Of a DNA stretch of 64,000 bases, positions 1-9,049 are shown in pieces. Each line of letters starts with the position of its first letter. Position 1 is the first letter of the stretch. The position numbers were made by a program, and so were the translations under genes. The stretch spans positions 496,001 to 560,000 of the forward strand of contig CAWGST010000005.1 of the NCBI GenBank assembly GCA_963825315.1, in the 5' to 3' direction. Under the pieces are notes generated by a model. The model saw only the letters and a program-made list of their open reading frames with translations. It made no database searches and was not told the DNA's origin. The stretch is from DASRLE01 sp963825315 (GTDB lineage: Bacteria > Verrucomicrobiota > Verrucomicrobiia > Limisphaerales > Palsa-1400).

Positions 1-1299
1 GTCGGCAATGCCCTGTTCGGTGATGATGACCTGGACGGAATGTTCGCTGCTGTCAAGATGGCTGACCAGGGGAATGATGGTGCTGATCTTCCCGCCTTTG
101 GCCGTGGAGGGGCAGGTAAAAATGGAGAGGAAAGCGTTGCGGGCAAAGTCGCCGGACCCGCCGATGCCGCTCATCATGTTCCGGCCCAGCACATGGGTGC
201 TGTTCACGTTGCCGGTGATGTCCACTTCGATGGCGGTGTTGATGGAGAGGATTCCGAGGCGCCGGATGATTTCCGGGTTGTTGGTGATCTCCTGCGGACG
301 AAGCAGCAGCCTGGAACGGAAGAAATCGAGATTTTCGTAAATGTCCCGCAGAACAGGCTTGCTCACCGTCAGCGAACAACCGCTGGCGAAACGGATTTTG
401 CCGTCCTTCACCAGCGCGATAACAGCGTCCTGAACCACTTCGGTGTACATGTCAAACCTTGGAATTTTCGGATGCGCGCCCATCGCCTTGAGCACGGCAT
501 TGGCGGTATCACCGACCCCGGATTGGATGGGCAGGAAGGACGGCGGAATAAGTCCGCGCTGAAGTTCAGCCGCGAGAAAATCGGCGACGTTTTCACCAAT
601 GCGCGCCGTCGTATCGGCCACGGCGCTGAAGGAACCCACTTCATCCGGCAGGTTGGTTTCGACAATGCCGGCAATTTTCTTCGGATCAACTTTTACAGTG
701 AGTGTGCCGATGCGGTCGTCCGGGCGAAGGATGGGCACGGGTTTGCGATGAGGCGGGTCTTCGGGTTCGTAGATGTCGTGGAAGCCGCGCAGGGCCCGGG
801 GATGGAACCGGTTCAACTCAATCAAGATTTTGGCCGCGACCCGGCAAAAGGTGGGCGCGGCGCCGACAGATGCGGTAAGGGTAATTTCGCCGGAAGCAGT
901 GACATCGCAGGCTTCGATCACCGCCCAGTGGACAGGGCCAAGAAAGCCGTAGCGAACGGCCTGCGGCAATTGCGACAGGTGCATGTCGTAAAACTTTGTC
1001 CGCCCCTCGTTGATGCTTTTTCGCAAATCAGGATCATTCTGGTAGGGTGTGCGGAAAAGGATGGCGTCGGCGCGCGCGAGCGATCCATCCAGCGAATGGC
1101 CGGTGGAAGCGCCGCTGATGACGCCAATGCGAAATGGCTGGCCGGAGGCGTGCCTCTCCGAGGCGCGGGCCGCGATGGCCGTGGGGATTTCTTTGGCGGC
1201 GCCGGCGGGTGTGAAGCCGCTGAAAGCGACAGTTTGGCCGTTTTGAATCAGGGCGGCGGCCTCGGCGGCGGCAAGGCGCGGGAAGGAGTCTCTTATCAT
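1..1299 (-). CDS. acetyl-CoA hydrolase / succinate CoA-transferase (3' end outside window)
   Basis: The minus-strand frame is open for 433 codons from an ATG at 1299 to the window edge, so the C-terminus is missing. It matches the acetyl-CoA hydrolase/transferase family (Ach1/Cat1/AarC type), which moves CoA between succinyl-CoA and acetate or a similar acid. Visible motifs are NTAIEVDITGNVNS, whose Glu (about residue 358) corresponds to the CoA-carrying Glu of the family, then the glycine-rich MSGIGGSGDFARNA, and EQGIAD near the edge. The ATG overlaps the stop of the upstream biotin ligase gene (ATGA), so it is the last visible gene of the methylmalonyl-CoA operon. There it probably activates succinate or releases propionate; the exact acid pair cannot be read from sequence. 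Confidence 0.9.
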   Translation of the reverse strand, partial: MIRDSFPRLAAAEAAALIQNGQTVAFSGFTPAGAAKEIPTAIAARASERHASGQPFRIGVISGASTGHSLDGSLARADAILFRTPYQNDPDLRKSINEGRTKFYDMHLSQLPQAVRYGFLGPVHWAVIEACDVTASGEITLTASVGAAPTFCRVAAKILIELNRFHPRALRGFHDIYEPEDPPHRKPVPILRPDDRIGTLTVKVDPKKIAGIVETNLPDEVGSFSAVADTTARIGENVADFLAAELQRGLIPPSFLPIQSGVGDTANAVLKAMGAHPKIPRFDMYTEVVQDAVIALVKDGKIRFASGCSLTVSKPVLRDIYENLDFFRSRLLLRPQEITNNPEIIRRLGILSINTAIEVDITGNVNSTHVLGRNMMSGIGGSGDFARNAFLSIFTCPSTAKGGKISTIIPLVSHLDSSEHSVQVIITEQGIAD

Positions 1300-2051
1300 A
1301 AATCAATTTCTTTCAAATGCCGGACTTGAGACGCGTCGTAGGCGGTCTTGTTGCCGGAATCGCTCAAAAGCAGCAACTCTCCGTCTTCGCCAACACCAGC
1401 AAAAGTTCCGAGGCGGAGGCCGCCATTCAGGTCGAGTTCGACCCTGCGCGGGCGGCCCCACATCTGGTTGATTCGCGGGAGCAACGAGGCGAATCCGTGT
1501 GTTCGCATTTGGTCCACCACCGGTCGCAAATTGCCCAGGATAACCCGGGTCAACTGGCGCAAGTCCGGCGGGGTGGCAATCAGATCGGCAAGGCGGGTGA
1601 CCTGATTTTTCAAGCCGGGATCGTGAGTTTCAGGGTGATTGAAGACGTTGATGCCAATGCCTGCCACGGCCAGGCCGGGAGCGAACTGATCCACCAGCAA
1701 GCCAGCCAGCTTGCGGTTATCCACCAGCACATCATTGGGCCAACGGACGCGGAAGCGCCTCAATCCGACCGACCGCAGCCCATCGCACACAGCAAGGCAC
1801 ACAGCCAATGGCAAAGCCCGCCAGTCGGCGGCATTCGGTCCGGTTGGAACAACGGCGGAGAGCCATAACCCGCCTTCATCCGAAACCCAGCCGCGTTGAA
1901 AACGCCCCCGGCCGGCAGTCTGCCGGTCGGCGCGGACGGCTTCCCAGGCGGGAAATTTGGCGGCGACAAGGTTGGTTGAGTTTGTGATGGAAAGCTCATG
2001 GACATGCCAGTCCTCACAAAAACAGCAACCGACTGTGTCCGGCTGAGTCAT
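1296..2051 (-). CDS. biotin--[carboxyl carrier protein] ligase, catalytic domain only
   Basis: This 251-residue protein is a biotin protein ligase that adenylates biotin and attaches it to a carrier lysine. The class motifs are present: TNSTN near the start, RQTAGRGRFQRGW (biotinyl-AMP loop), RWPNDVLVDNRKLAGLL and GIGINV, followed by a small SH3-like C-terminal domain. There is no N-terminal winged helix, so unlike the second ligase at 32620 it should not be a repressor. Its start shares one base with the stop of the biotin carrier gene (TAATG), and its end overlaps the CoA-transferase start. This placement suggests it serves the neighbouring carrier protein. Family is certain; the dedicated role is inference. 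Confidence 0.92.
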   Translation of the reverse strand: MTQPDTVGCCFCEDWHVHELSITNSTNLVAAKFPAWEAVRADRQTAGRGRFQRGWVSDEGGLWLSAVVPTGPNAADWRALPLAVCLAVCDGLRSVGLRRFRVRWPNDVLVDNRKLAGLLVDQFAPGLAVAGIGINVFNHPETHDPGLKNQVTRLADLIATPPDLRQLTRVILGNLRPVVDQMRTHGFASLLPRINQMWGRPRRVELDLNGGLRLGTFAGVGEDGELLLLSDSGNKTAYDASQVRHLKEIDL

Positions 2052-2446
2052 TATTTGGAATCCTCAATCCGCGCCAGAACCTGGCCTTCGTCAACCGCGG
2101 CGCCGACCGTCGTCAGAATCTCCGCCACTTTCCCCGCTTGCGGGGCAGAGACAGCGGTGTTCATTTTCATCGCTTCGATGGTCAGCAGTTGATCGCCCAT
2201 TTTGACCTCCTGGCCGGGCGTGACAAGGATCGCGATAACCCGGCCGGCGAGAGGGCTGGCCACCGCGCCGGGAACAGCGCCGGTTATTGCGATTGGCGCG
2301 GCCTGAGACGGCGGCGGCTGGGAAGGCGCGGAAGGCGCACTCACAGGAGGCGGCGGCGCGGCGGCAGTATCGCCAGGCTCATCAGGGACTTCGACAGTCA
2401 CATCATAAGATTTGCCGTCCACCGTGACACGGAGTTTTTTGATCAT
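2051..2446 (-). CDS. biotin carboxyl carrier protein of an acyl-CoA carboxylase/decarboxylase
   Basis: The 131-residue protein carries the biotin that moves CO2 between partner subunits. It has a short N-terminal segment, a Pro/Ala-rich flexible linker (about residues 30-60) and a C-terminal biotinyl-lipoyl domain with the attachment motif EAMKMNT, whose Lys is the biotinylation site. This linker-plus-domain layout is typical of the gamma/BCCP subunit of sodium-pumping decarboxylases and of propionyl-CoA carboxylases. It lies between the OadG-like membrane subunit and a biotin ligase gene in the same tight operon, which supports a methylmalonyl-CoA (de)carboxylase role. Confidence 0.93.
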   Translation of the reverse strand: MIKKLRVTVDGKSYDVTVEVPDEPGDTAAAPPPPVSAPSAPSQPPPSQAAPIAITGAVPGAVASPLAGRVIAILVTPGQEVKMGDQLLTIEAMKMNTAVSAPQAGKVAEILTTVGAAVDEGQVLARIEDSK

Positions 2447-2467
2447 AGCGCTTATCGATTAAAATGG

Positions 2468-2815
2468 TTATCGGACCCTGTGGGACAGGAATTGTTCCAC
2501 GCGCCCTTCCATTGCCCAGGCATTGCCTTCCGGCGCGAGGGCCACCGCTTGCTGCACGGATACAACGCGGTGAGGGCGACCCAGGATCACCGCGATGGCC
2601 GCCGCGATGACAGCAAGTATTTCAGGCGGCGCCGGTTCCACTGCCGGGGGAGTCTTCGGCGGCGTCGCAACGGGCGCGACAACGACCGGAGACACTGGAG
2701 CAGGTTGCCGAGACAATGGCGCCGCTTGCTTTCTGCGGGACACCCACAGGTGGTAAAGCGTCACCACCACCAGTGAAATGGCAACCTGGACAAGTAGAAG
2801 CGCGGGGATGGACAT
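2468..2815 (-). CDS. OadG-like small membrane subunit of a biotin-dependent decarboxylase
   Basis: This 115-residue protein begins with one hydrophobic membrane segment (about residues 4-24), followed by a Pro/Ala/Val-rich linker and a conserved C-terminal patch including EILAVIAAAIAVILGRPHRV. That pattern is characteristic of the gamma/delta (OadG) subunit of sodium-translocating oxaloacetate or methylmalonyl-CoA decarboxylases, which anchors the carboxyltransferase to the membrane pump. The gene is 6 bases after the carboxyltransferase gene and 21 bases before the biotin carrier gene. The large pump subunit (OadB/MmdB) is not in the window; it could lie beyond position 1. Similarity is by pattern rather than by many fixed residues. 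Confidence 0.75.
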   Translation of the reverse strand: MSIPALLLVQVAISLVVVTLYHLWVSRRKQAAPLSRQPAPVSPVVVAPVATPPKTPPAVEPAPPEILAVIAAAIAVILGRPHRVVSVQQAVALAPEGNAWAMEGRVEQFLSHRVR

Positions 2816-2821
2816 AACGGT

Positions 2822-4373
2822 TTAGAGCGGGATAGTCCCATGTTTCTTGGGGGGACGGGATTCGCGCTTGGTCAGGGTGTTGCGAAGTGCCAGCGATATC
2901 CTTGCGCGGGTTTCGGAAGGCGCGATGACGTCGGTGATCATCGCCTTTCTGGCGGCTTCGTAAGGTGAACAGAATTTGTCGCGGTATTCAGTCACAAGTT
3001 CCGCTTCTTTGGCTTTGGGATCCCTGGCGGCGGCTATTTCGCGTTTGTAGAGAATTTTGACCGCGCCTTCGGCGCCCATGACGGCGATTTCGGCGGCGGG
3101 CCATGCGAAAACAAAATCCGCCCCCATATCGGAGCTGCACATGGCCAGATAGGCGCCGCCATAAGCCTTTCGAAGAATGACCGTTAATTTAGGCACGGTG
3201 GCGGAGGCATAGGCAAAGAGCATTTTCGCGCCGTGACGGATGATGCCGCCGCGCTCCTGTTGAATGCCTGGCATGAAACCGGGGATGTCCACCAGAGTGA
3301 CAAGCGGAATGTTAAAAACATTGCAAAAGCGAATGAAGCGCGCGCCTTTGTCCGAGGAATCAATGTCGAGCGTGCCGGCTTTTAACGGCAGGGTTGTTGG
3401 CGACGATGCCCACGACAATGCCCTGGATGCGCGCGAATCCAATGATGATATTGCGCGCCCATTCGGCCTGAACTTCGAGCAAATCGCCGTTGTCCACAAG
3501 CCGGCCAATCACTTTATGAACGTCGAGCGCGTCTTTGGCGGATTCCGGCAGCAGGCGATCCATTTCCGGATCGTTGCTCAAATCAATCTGCGGGGTGGGA
3601 TGGTGGGGCGGATCCAGCAGGTTGTTGGACGGAAAAAAGGAGAGCAGGCGGCGGACAATTTGGATCGAGTGCGCATCGTTATCAGCGATGAAATGAACGT
3701 TGCCGCTGATGCTGGCATTGGCCGTGGCGCTGCCGATTTCATCCATGGTGCATTTCTGGCCGGTGACCGCCTGAATCACTTCCGGCCCGCAGATGAACAT
3801 GTTGGCGCTGCCTTTCACCATGATGATAAAATCCGTCAATGCGGGCGAATAAGCCGCGCCGCCGGCACAAGGCCCGGCAACAATGGCAATCTGCGGCACG
3901 ACACCGGACAGAAGGACGTTGCGAAAAAAGACCTGGCCGTAGGCGGACAGGGAGTCAATGCCTTCCTGGATGCGCGCGCCGCCCGAATCATTAAAGCCGA
4001 TCATGGGGCAGCCGACCTTGAGAGCGTAGTCCATCTGGTTGCAAATTTTCCTGGAGTGAATGCGCCCCAAGGCGCCGCCGCCGACGGTAAAGTCCTGGCT
4101 GAAGGCCGCAACCACCCGGCCATCAATGATGCCCGTGCCAGTCACGACGCCATCGGCGGGCATGGGCTTTTCCTCCATGCCGAAGTTGTGGCACTCGTGC
4201 CCGGCATGAAGGCCGGCTTCCTGAAAGGTGCCAGCCTGGAAAAGTTTCCCGAGGCGATCACGGGCGGTCATCACGCCTTTTTTGCGGCGGGCATCCAGTT
4301 TGTCCTGACCCCCGCCCGCCCGCGCGGCGGCGCGCCTTTTTTCAAGCTCTTCCACTAATGTTTTAATTTTCAT
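2822..4373 (-). CDS. methylmalonyl-CoA decarboxylase / propionyl-CoA carboxylase carboxyltransferase subunit, frameshifted
   Basis: This is the roughly 515-residue carboxyltransferase subunit (MmdA/PccB family), which moves the carboxyl group between biotin and acyl-CoA. The first frame (4373 to about 3383) holds FNDSGGARIQEGIDSLS and GPCAGGAAYSPALTDF (acyl-CoA oxyanion region). The second frame (about 3380 to 2822) holds GTLDIDSSDKGARF, DIPGFMPG and RKAYGGAYLAM (biotin side). The frame changes at a TTTT run at 3380-3383; removing one T gives a continuous NNPAVKAGTLD. The ATG at 4373 is preferred over 4397 because family similarity begins there (MKIKTLVEELEKRR). An indel error is the simplest explanation, since the rest of the operon is intact; a real null allele is possible. 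Confidence 0.9.
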
Positions 4374-4410
4374 GCGTTTCCATTCTGCTCCAGCCACTCA
4401 CCACCGGTCA

Positions 4411-4824
4411 CTATCCACTTTTTTTAGGCATACACAACTCGGTGAGCACGCCAAAGGTTGATTTGGGATGGAGAAAGGCAACCCGCTTGCCGCCCGCGCC
4501 ATCGAAAGGTTTTTCGTGAATCAGCTTCACGCCCGCGCCGGAAGCCTGACGAAGCTGGCTTTCGACATCATCCACGCTGAATGCGATATGATGGATGCCG
4601 CCGGCGGGATTTTTCTCGAGATATTTCGCAATGGGACTTTCCGGGCCGGTTGGCTCAAGGAGTTCGAGATGCACATCGCCCACGGAGAAGAAGGCGGTGC
4701 GGACTTTTTGGGAGGCCACTTCTTCGCGGCGCTCACATTTCAAGCCAAGCGCCTTTTCATAGTAGGGCACGGCCTGATCCAGTGACTGGACGGCAATTCC
4801 GAGATGGTCAATTTTTGTAATCAT
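4411..4824 (-). CDS. mce: methylmalonyl-CoA epimerase
   Basis: The 137-residue protein belongs to the vicinal oxygen chelate (glyoxalase) fold family and interconverts the (R)- and (S)-methylmalonyl-CoA epimers. It begins with the typical KIDHLGIAVQSLDQAVPYY, whose His is a metal ligand, and contains LELLEPTGPESPIAKYL, GGIHHIAFSVDDV (second ligand region) and a C-terminal LTEL Glu. Its start overlaps the meaB stop by four bases (ATGA). Size and motifs fit the family exactly, and the setting between MeaB and the carboxyltransferase leaves little doubt. Confidence 0.96.
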   Translation of the reverse strand: MITKIDHLGIAVQSLDQAVPYYEKALGLKCERREEVASQKVRTAFFSVGDVHLELLEPTGPESPIAKYLEKNPAGGIHHIAFSVDDVESQLRQASGAGVKLIHEKPFDGAGGKRVAFLHPKSTFGVLTELCMPKKSG

Positions 4825-5840
4825 AATTTATTATCATAATCTGAGTTCTCCGGGGAGCCGTCGAACTCCGCCAACAGAAGGCGCGCGGCGGAAGCGGCGG
4901 TGATTTCACCGCGCAGCAAGGATTCCCGAAGTCCGGGAAGACGGGCCTGGACACGCGGGTGATGATCAAAGCGGCGTTGCAATTCATCACGAATCAAATC
5001 TGTGAACCAATCAACGGTCTGTTGTTGACGGCGGCTGGCGATGACGCCTTTGGGCTGCAATTCGCGGAAAAACCGTTCCATGCGTTCCCAGACTTGAGGA
5101 ACACCCTCGCCTGTCCGGGCCGAACAGAGGGCCGCTTCAGTCTTCCAGCCGGGCGTGGCCGGTTGCAGAAAGGAAAGGGAGGCCTGCTGTTCAAGGCGGG
5201 CTTGTTCGGCCCGTCTGCGATTCTCGCCGTCTGCTTTATTGACAAGAATGTCATCAGCCATTTCGATGATGCCTCTTTTGATGCCTTGCAATTCATCTCC
5301 GGCGCCTGGCGACAAAAGCAACAAAAAGAAGTCCACCATGGAACGCAGGGCAACCTCGCTCTGCCCAACGCCCACACTTTCGACCAGGACCGGGTCAAAA
5401 CCGGCCGCTTCACACAGGAGCATCGCTTCGCGTGTGCGACGAGCCACCCCGCCAACGCTATCACCGGCAGGTGAAGGGCGAATGAAGGCCCGCGATTCAC
5501 GGCTGAGATTTTCCATGCGGGTTTTGTCGCCGAGGATGCTGCCGCCGGAGCGTTTGCTGCTGGGATCAATGGTCAGGACCGCCACCGACCGGCCCTGGTT
5601 AATCAGGTAACAGCCGAAAGCTTCAATAAACGTGCTTTTGCCAACGCCAGGCGCGCCGGTGATGCCAATGCGTTTGGCCTTGCCGGTGTGCGGCAACAGC
5701 TCTTGCAGGACTTCCCGGGCCTTCTTTTCGTGCAGCGGCGACTGGCTCTCGATCAAGGTGACGGCGCGCGAAAGCATGGCGCGGTTGCCAGCCAGAACGC
5801 CGGAAACATAGTCGTTAATTGTTGGATCGGAAGCGGTCAT
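4821..5840 (-). CDS. meaB: methylmalonyl-CoA mutase-associated GTPase MeaB
   Basis: This 339-residue G3E-family GTPase protects and gates cofactor loading of methylmalonyl-CoA mutase. Visible are the P-loop GAPGVGKSTFIEAFG, LTIDPSSKRSGGSILGDKTR (magnesium and switch region), ESVGVGQSE (Walker B/switch) and NKADG (base recognition). A C-terminal helical arm follows, as in MeaB dimers. The gene overlaps the mutase stop by four bases upstream and the epimerase start by four bases downstream, so translation is probably coupled. Confidence 0.95.
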   Translation of the reverse strand: MTASDPTINDYVSGVLAGNRAMLSRAVTLIESQSPLHEKKAREVLQELLPHTGKAKRIGITGAPGVGKSTFIEAFGCYLINQGRSVAVLTIDPSSKRSGGSILGDKTRMENLSRESRAFIRPSPAGDSVGGVARRTREAMLLCEAAGFDPVLVESVGVGQSEVALRSMVDFFLLLLSPGAGDELQGIKRGIIEMADDILVNKADGENRRRAEQARLEQQASLSFLQPATPGWKTEAALCSARTGEGVPQVWERMERFFRELQPKGVIASRRQQQTVDWFTDLIRDELQRRFDHHPRVQARLPGLRESLLRGEITAASAARLLLAEFDGSPENSDYDNKL

Positions 5841-8020
5841 GCTTCCGTGCGCGTGCTTAATCGCGTCAGGATTTCCCTGGCCGCGTCTGGAATGCAGGTT
5901 CCCGGCCCGAACACCGCCGCCGCGCCGTTCTTTTTCAGGAAATCGTAGTCTTGCGGCGGAATGACCCCGCCCACCACGACCATGATGTTGGAGCGTCCGA
6001 TCTTGCCCAGTTCTTCGACAAGCTGGACGAGCAAGGTTTTATGGCCGCCGGCAAGCGAACTGATGCCGATGACGTGGACATCATTCTCGGAAGCCATGCG
6101 CGCGACTTCGTCCGGTTGCTGAAACAACGGCCCGATGTCCACGTCAAAGCCCAGATCGGCATAGGCGGTGGCGATGACCTTGGCGCCGCGATCATGGCCG
6201 TCCTGGCCCATCTTGGCAATGAGGATGCGCGGATGGCGGCCCTGCTTGCGGGCGAACTCGTCGCTCAACCGGCGAACCTGCTCGATCTGCGGGTCCTGGC
6301 CATATTCGGATTGATAAACGCCGGACACAGAACGAATGACAGCTTTGTGGCGGCGAAAGATTTTTTCAAGGGCAAAGGAGATCTCCCCCAACGTGGCACG
6401 GACGCGCGCGGCGTCAATGGACAGCCCCAGCAGGTTGCCCGCGCCGGTTTCGGCGGCGCGGGTGAGAGCGTCGAGAGCGGTTTGGACTTTGGCATTGTCG
6501 CGTTCCGCCTTGAGTTTTTGCAGGCGCTGGATTTGGGATTGGCGCACGGCGGTGTTATCCACTTCACGAAGGTCAAGTTTCTCGGCCTTTTCCAATCGAA
6601 ACAAATTCACCCCGATGATGGATTCCTTGCCGGAATCGATGCGGGCCTGACGGCGGGCGGCTGCCTCCTCGATGCGAAGCTTGGGCAGGCCGGTTTCAAT
6701 GGCTTTGGCCATGCCGCCGAGGGCCTCGACTTCCTGGATGTGCGCCCAGGCTCGTTTCATCAAGGCCTGCGTCAGAGCCTCGACATAATAGGAACCGCCC
6801 CAAGGATCAATGACTTTGCAGATGCCGGTTTCTTCTTGAAGGAAAAGCTGGGTGTTGCGGGCGATCCGCGCCGAAAAATCGGTCGGCAATGCGATGGCCT
6901 CGTCGAGCGAATTGGTGTGCAGCGATTGGGTCTGGCCGAACGCGGCGGCCATCGCTTCGACGCAAGTGCGGGTGACATTGTTAAACGGGTCCTGCTCGGT
7001 CAGGGACCAACCGGAAGTCTGCGAGTGCGTGCGCAGGGCCATGGACTTGGGATTTTTTGGCTTGAACTGCGCGATGAGCTTCGCCCACAAGGCGCGGGCG
7101 GCGCGCAGTTTCGCAATCTCCATGAAGAAGTCCTTGCCCTGCGCCCAGAAAAAGGAGAGACGCGGCGCGAAGGCGTCAATCTCGATGCCCGCCTTGAGAC
7201 CCGTGCGGACATATTCGAGGCCGTCAGCCAGGGTATAGGCCATTTCCAGGTCGGCGGTCGCTCCCGCCTCTTGCATGTGATAGCCGGAGATGGAGATGGA
7301 GTTGAACTTGGGCATGTTTTTGGACGTGAACGAAAAGATGTCCGCGATGATGCGCATGGAGGGGCCGGGCGGATAAATGTAAGTGTTCCGCACCATGTAT
7401 TCCTTAAGGATGTCGTTTTGAATCGTACCGGTAAGTTGTCCCGGTTTCACTCCTTGTTCTTCAGCAGCGACAATATAAAACGCCATCACTGGAAGAACGG
7501 CGCCGTTCATGGTCATCGAAACGGAGATGCGATCCAAGGGAATCCCGCCGAACAATACTTTCATGTCCTCGACTGAGTTCACGGCCACGCCCGCTTTGCC
7601 GACGTCCGCCGAAGCGCGCGGGTGGTCGGAGTCGTAACCGCGATGCGTCGGCAAATCAAAGGCGACCGACAAGCCCTGCTGGCCGGCGGCAATGTTGCGG
7701 CGATAAAAAGCGTTGCTCTCCTCCGCGGTTGAAAAACCCGCGTATTGGCGGACGGTCCAGGGCTTGGTGACGTACATCGAGCCATAAGGGCCGCGCACAT
7801 AGGGCGCGAAGCCGGGCATGGTGTCCAAATGCTCGCAGCCGACGAGGTCAGCCGCGGTGTAAAGCGGCCGGACATCGATCCCCTCCAGGGTTTGATGAAC
7901 GCATTCGTCAAATGACTTGATGACGGTTTCAGCTTCAAAACGGGCGCGCCATTGCTCCGGGCTGACGCCTGCCGGAGCGGCGTGAAACGGCACGGTGGTG
8001 AAGTCGGGGAATGTATTCAT
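5837..8020 (-). CDS. methylmalonyl-CoA mutase (B12-dependent), single-chain
   Basis: The 727-residue protein carries an N-terminal substrate-binding TIM barrel and a C-terminal cobalamin-binding domain in one chain; it rearranges succinyl-CoA and methylmalonyl-CoA. Motifs include RPLYTAADL, GLSVAFDLPTHRGYDSDHP, SGYHMQEAGA and, near residue 605, the base-off B12 motif GQDGHDRG with its cobalt-ligating His. The ATG at 8020 is chosen because family similarity begins close to it; a start at 8116 would add 32 residues unlike the family. It is the first gene of the operon. No cobalamin riboswitch is recognisable in the leader. Confidence 0.96.
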   Translation of the reverse strand: MNTFPDFTTVPFHAAPAGVSPEQWRARFEAETVIKSFDECVHQTLEGIDVRPLYTAADLVGCEHLDTMPGFAPYVRGPYGSMYVTKPWTVRQYAGFSTAEESNAFYRRNIAAGQQGLSVAFDLPTHRGYDSDHPRASADVGKAGVAVNSVEDMKVLFGGIPLDRISVSMTMNGAVLPVMAFYIVAAEEQGVKPGQLTGTIQNDILKEYMVRNTYIYPPGPSMRIIADIFSFTSKNMPKFNSISISGYHMQEAGATADLEMAYTLADGLEYVRTGLKAGIEIDAFAPRLSFFWAQGKDFFMEIAKLRAARALWAKLIAQFKPKNPKSMALRTHSQTSGWSLTEQDPFNNVTRTCVEAMAAAFGQTQSLHTNSLDEAIALPTDFSARIARNTQLFLQEETGICKVIDPWGGSYYVEALTQALMKRAWAHIQEVEALGGMAKAIETGLPKLRIEEAAARRQARIDSGKESIIGVNLFRLEKAEKLDLREVDNTAVRQSQIQRLQKLKAERDNAKVQTALDALTRAAETGAGNLLGLSIDAARVRATLGEISFALEKIFRRHKAVIRSVSGVYQSEYGQDPQIEQVRRLSDEFARKQGRHPRILIAKMGQDGHDRGAKVIATAYADLGFDVDIGPLFQQPDEVARMASENDVHVIGISSLAGGHKTLLVQLVEELGKIGRSNIMVVVGGVIPPQDYDFLKKNGAAAVFGPGTCIPDAAREILTRLSTRTEA

Positions 8021-8145
8021 AACGCAGATTCCATCATCCAAATGACTACCATGATGATGGAGAAAAGCAAGCCAACGATTTTTTGGCCCAATTTCATCTA
8101 AAAAAGGGAAAGGCAAAACATGAAATAGCCCCGAAGAGGCACGAC

Positions 8146-8276
8146 ACGCAAGATTGATATATAGGGATTCTGCCCCCCCGCCCCCCCCGCTACAGTGCTA
8201 CAAACGTTGATTATCAATGACTTAGGGTGCAACAAGGGTGCTACAATTTGGCTTATTTGTTGCACCTGTAGCGCCC
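8146..8276 (+). repeat. repeat element with crossed complementary arms, related to 26172-26284
   Basis: Two ten-base arms in a row, GGTGCAACAA (8226-8235) and GGGTGCTACA (8236-8245), are followed after 11 bases by their complements in the same order, TTGTTGCACC (8257-8266) and TGTAGCGCCC (8267-8276). The order A-B-A'-B' would give a pseudoknot or two alternative hairpins in RNA. Upstream, ACGCAAGATTGATATATAGG (8146-8165) and GTTGATTATCAATGACTTA recur in diverged form at 26172-26191 and 26221-26239, so the two loci look like copies of one element. Function unknown. Confidence 0.5.
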
Positions 8277-8555
8277 TGGCATCACCCCCACCGCGTCCGC
8301 TCATGGCAAGGGCGGCATGGAGGCCAGAATCCGGGCGACACTTGCCACGTTTCCATTCCACCGAAAACAGCGAAGAACCCCGCAACATCCGCCCCCTTTG
8401 ACCAGCCCCGAATTGCACGGATTTTGGCATTATTGGCATTTTTTAATTTTTTCCTCTATTCTATTGACAGATGAGCGCCGCCGCCTGGCCATGCCGTGAC
8501 CGGCGCCGGAGTGCGCCTGAATCGGATTGGCAAGCAGACCGGTCTTGCGCCTTTC

Positions 8556-8722
8556 AGAGCGTGTTTTGAAAATATATCGGGCGGTCTTGCGACAGGGCGG
8601 GGCGGCTGGCTTCGTTGCTCCTCGGTTACAGATTTCTCTCGAACATGCGCCCTCGTCGCGCCTCGCCATCCTCCCCGCCGCGCTCGCAATCCCTCTCCCG
8701 ATCTATTTTCAAAGCACGCTCT
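8556..8722. repeat. 167-bp imperfect inverted repeat
   Basis: The left end AGAGCGTGTTTTGAAAATAT reappears on the opposite strand at the right end (8722 leftwards) as AGAGCGTGCTTTGAAAATAG, and both continue into ATCGGG. Weaker complementarity continues inwards. The transcript could fold into one long hairpin. It may be a MITE-like element or a structured RNA; no coding function is visible. Confidence 0.5.
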
Positions 8723-8793
8723 CGGCCGTGCCTTTGCGGTTTTGTTGTTCTTCATGGATGTTTTTGTGTTTTTGATTTTCGTCATCGCACAGC

Positions 8794-8818
8794 CACATGG
8801 ACAAATGTTGTCCATGTG
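8794..8818. promoter_or_regulatory. perfect 11-bp dyad, operator-like
   Basis: CACATGGACAA and TTGTCCATGTG are exact inverted copies separated by three bases. The size would suit a dimeric repressor site or a small hairpin. No recognisable gene starts next to it, so the regulatory reading is weak. Confidence 0.25.
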
Positions 8819-9049
8819 AAAAAATATTGGCGATGGGTAAAAGATGGCTCTCCCTCGCCCAAACCCTCTCCCCAAGGAGAGGGATTCAAAGGCAGAAAGT
8901 TTTACCGTCAAAGGGCCAACATGGAACCAGCCTCAATGCGGGCCAGTGGCGATAAATGATTAAGAGATTATCCAAAAACTAACCAAACTATGGGTTGACC
9001 CCTCGCACTGTCTCGCCGTTTAGTGGGATGGGGATGAGGGGTGGGGCAG

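Noticed and set aside
3370..3395. Programmed frameshift in the carboxyltransferase gene
   Set aside because: The TTTT run is short, the family is not known for frameshifting, and the same one-T excess occurs in an unrelated gene, so an indel error is more likely.
3264..4358. Long plus-strand open frame opposite the carboxyltransferase gene
   Set aside because: It is the antisense shadow of a clearly conserved minus-strand gene; GC-rich codon bias keeps the opposite frame open. Similar shadows at 5951-7576, 13420-14952, 24883-26250 and 56677-57699 were dropped for the same reason.
8021..8145. Cobalamin riboswitch upstream of the B12-dependent mutase
   Set aside because: No B12-box or matching stems could be seen in the leader.
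8456..8911. 151-codon minus-strand frame with an operator-like dyad near an internal ATG
   Set aside because: Most of it runs through the long palindrome, and the Arg/Pro-rich translation looks like non-coding GC-rich DNA.
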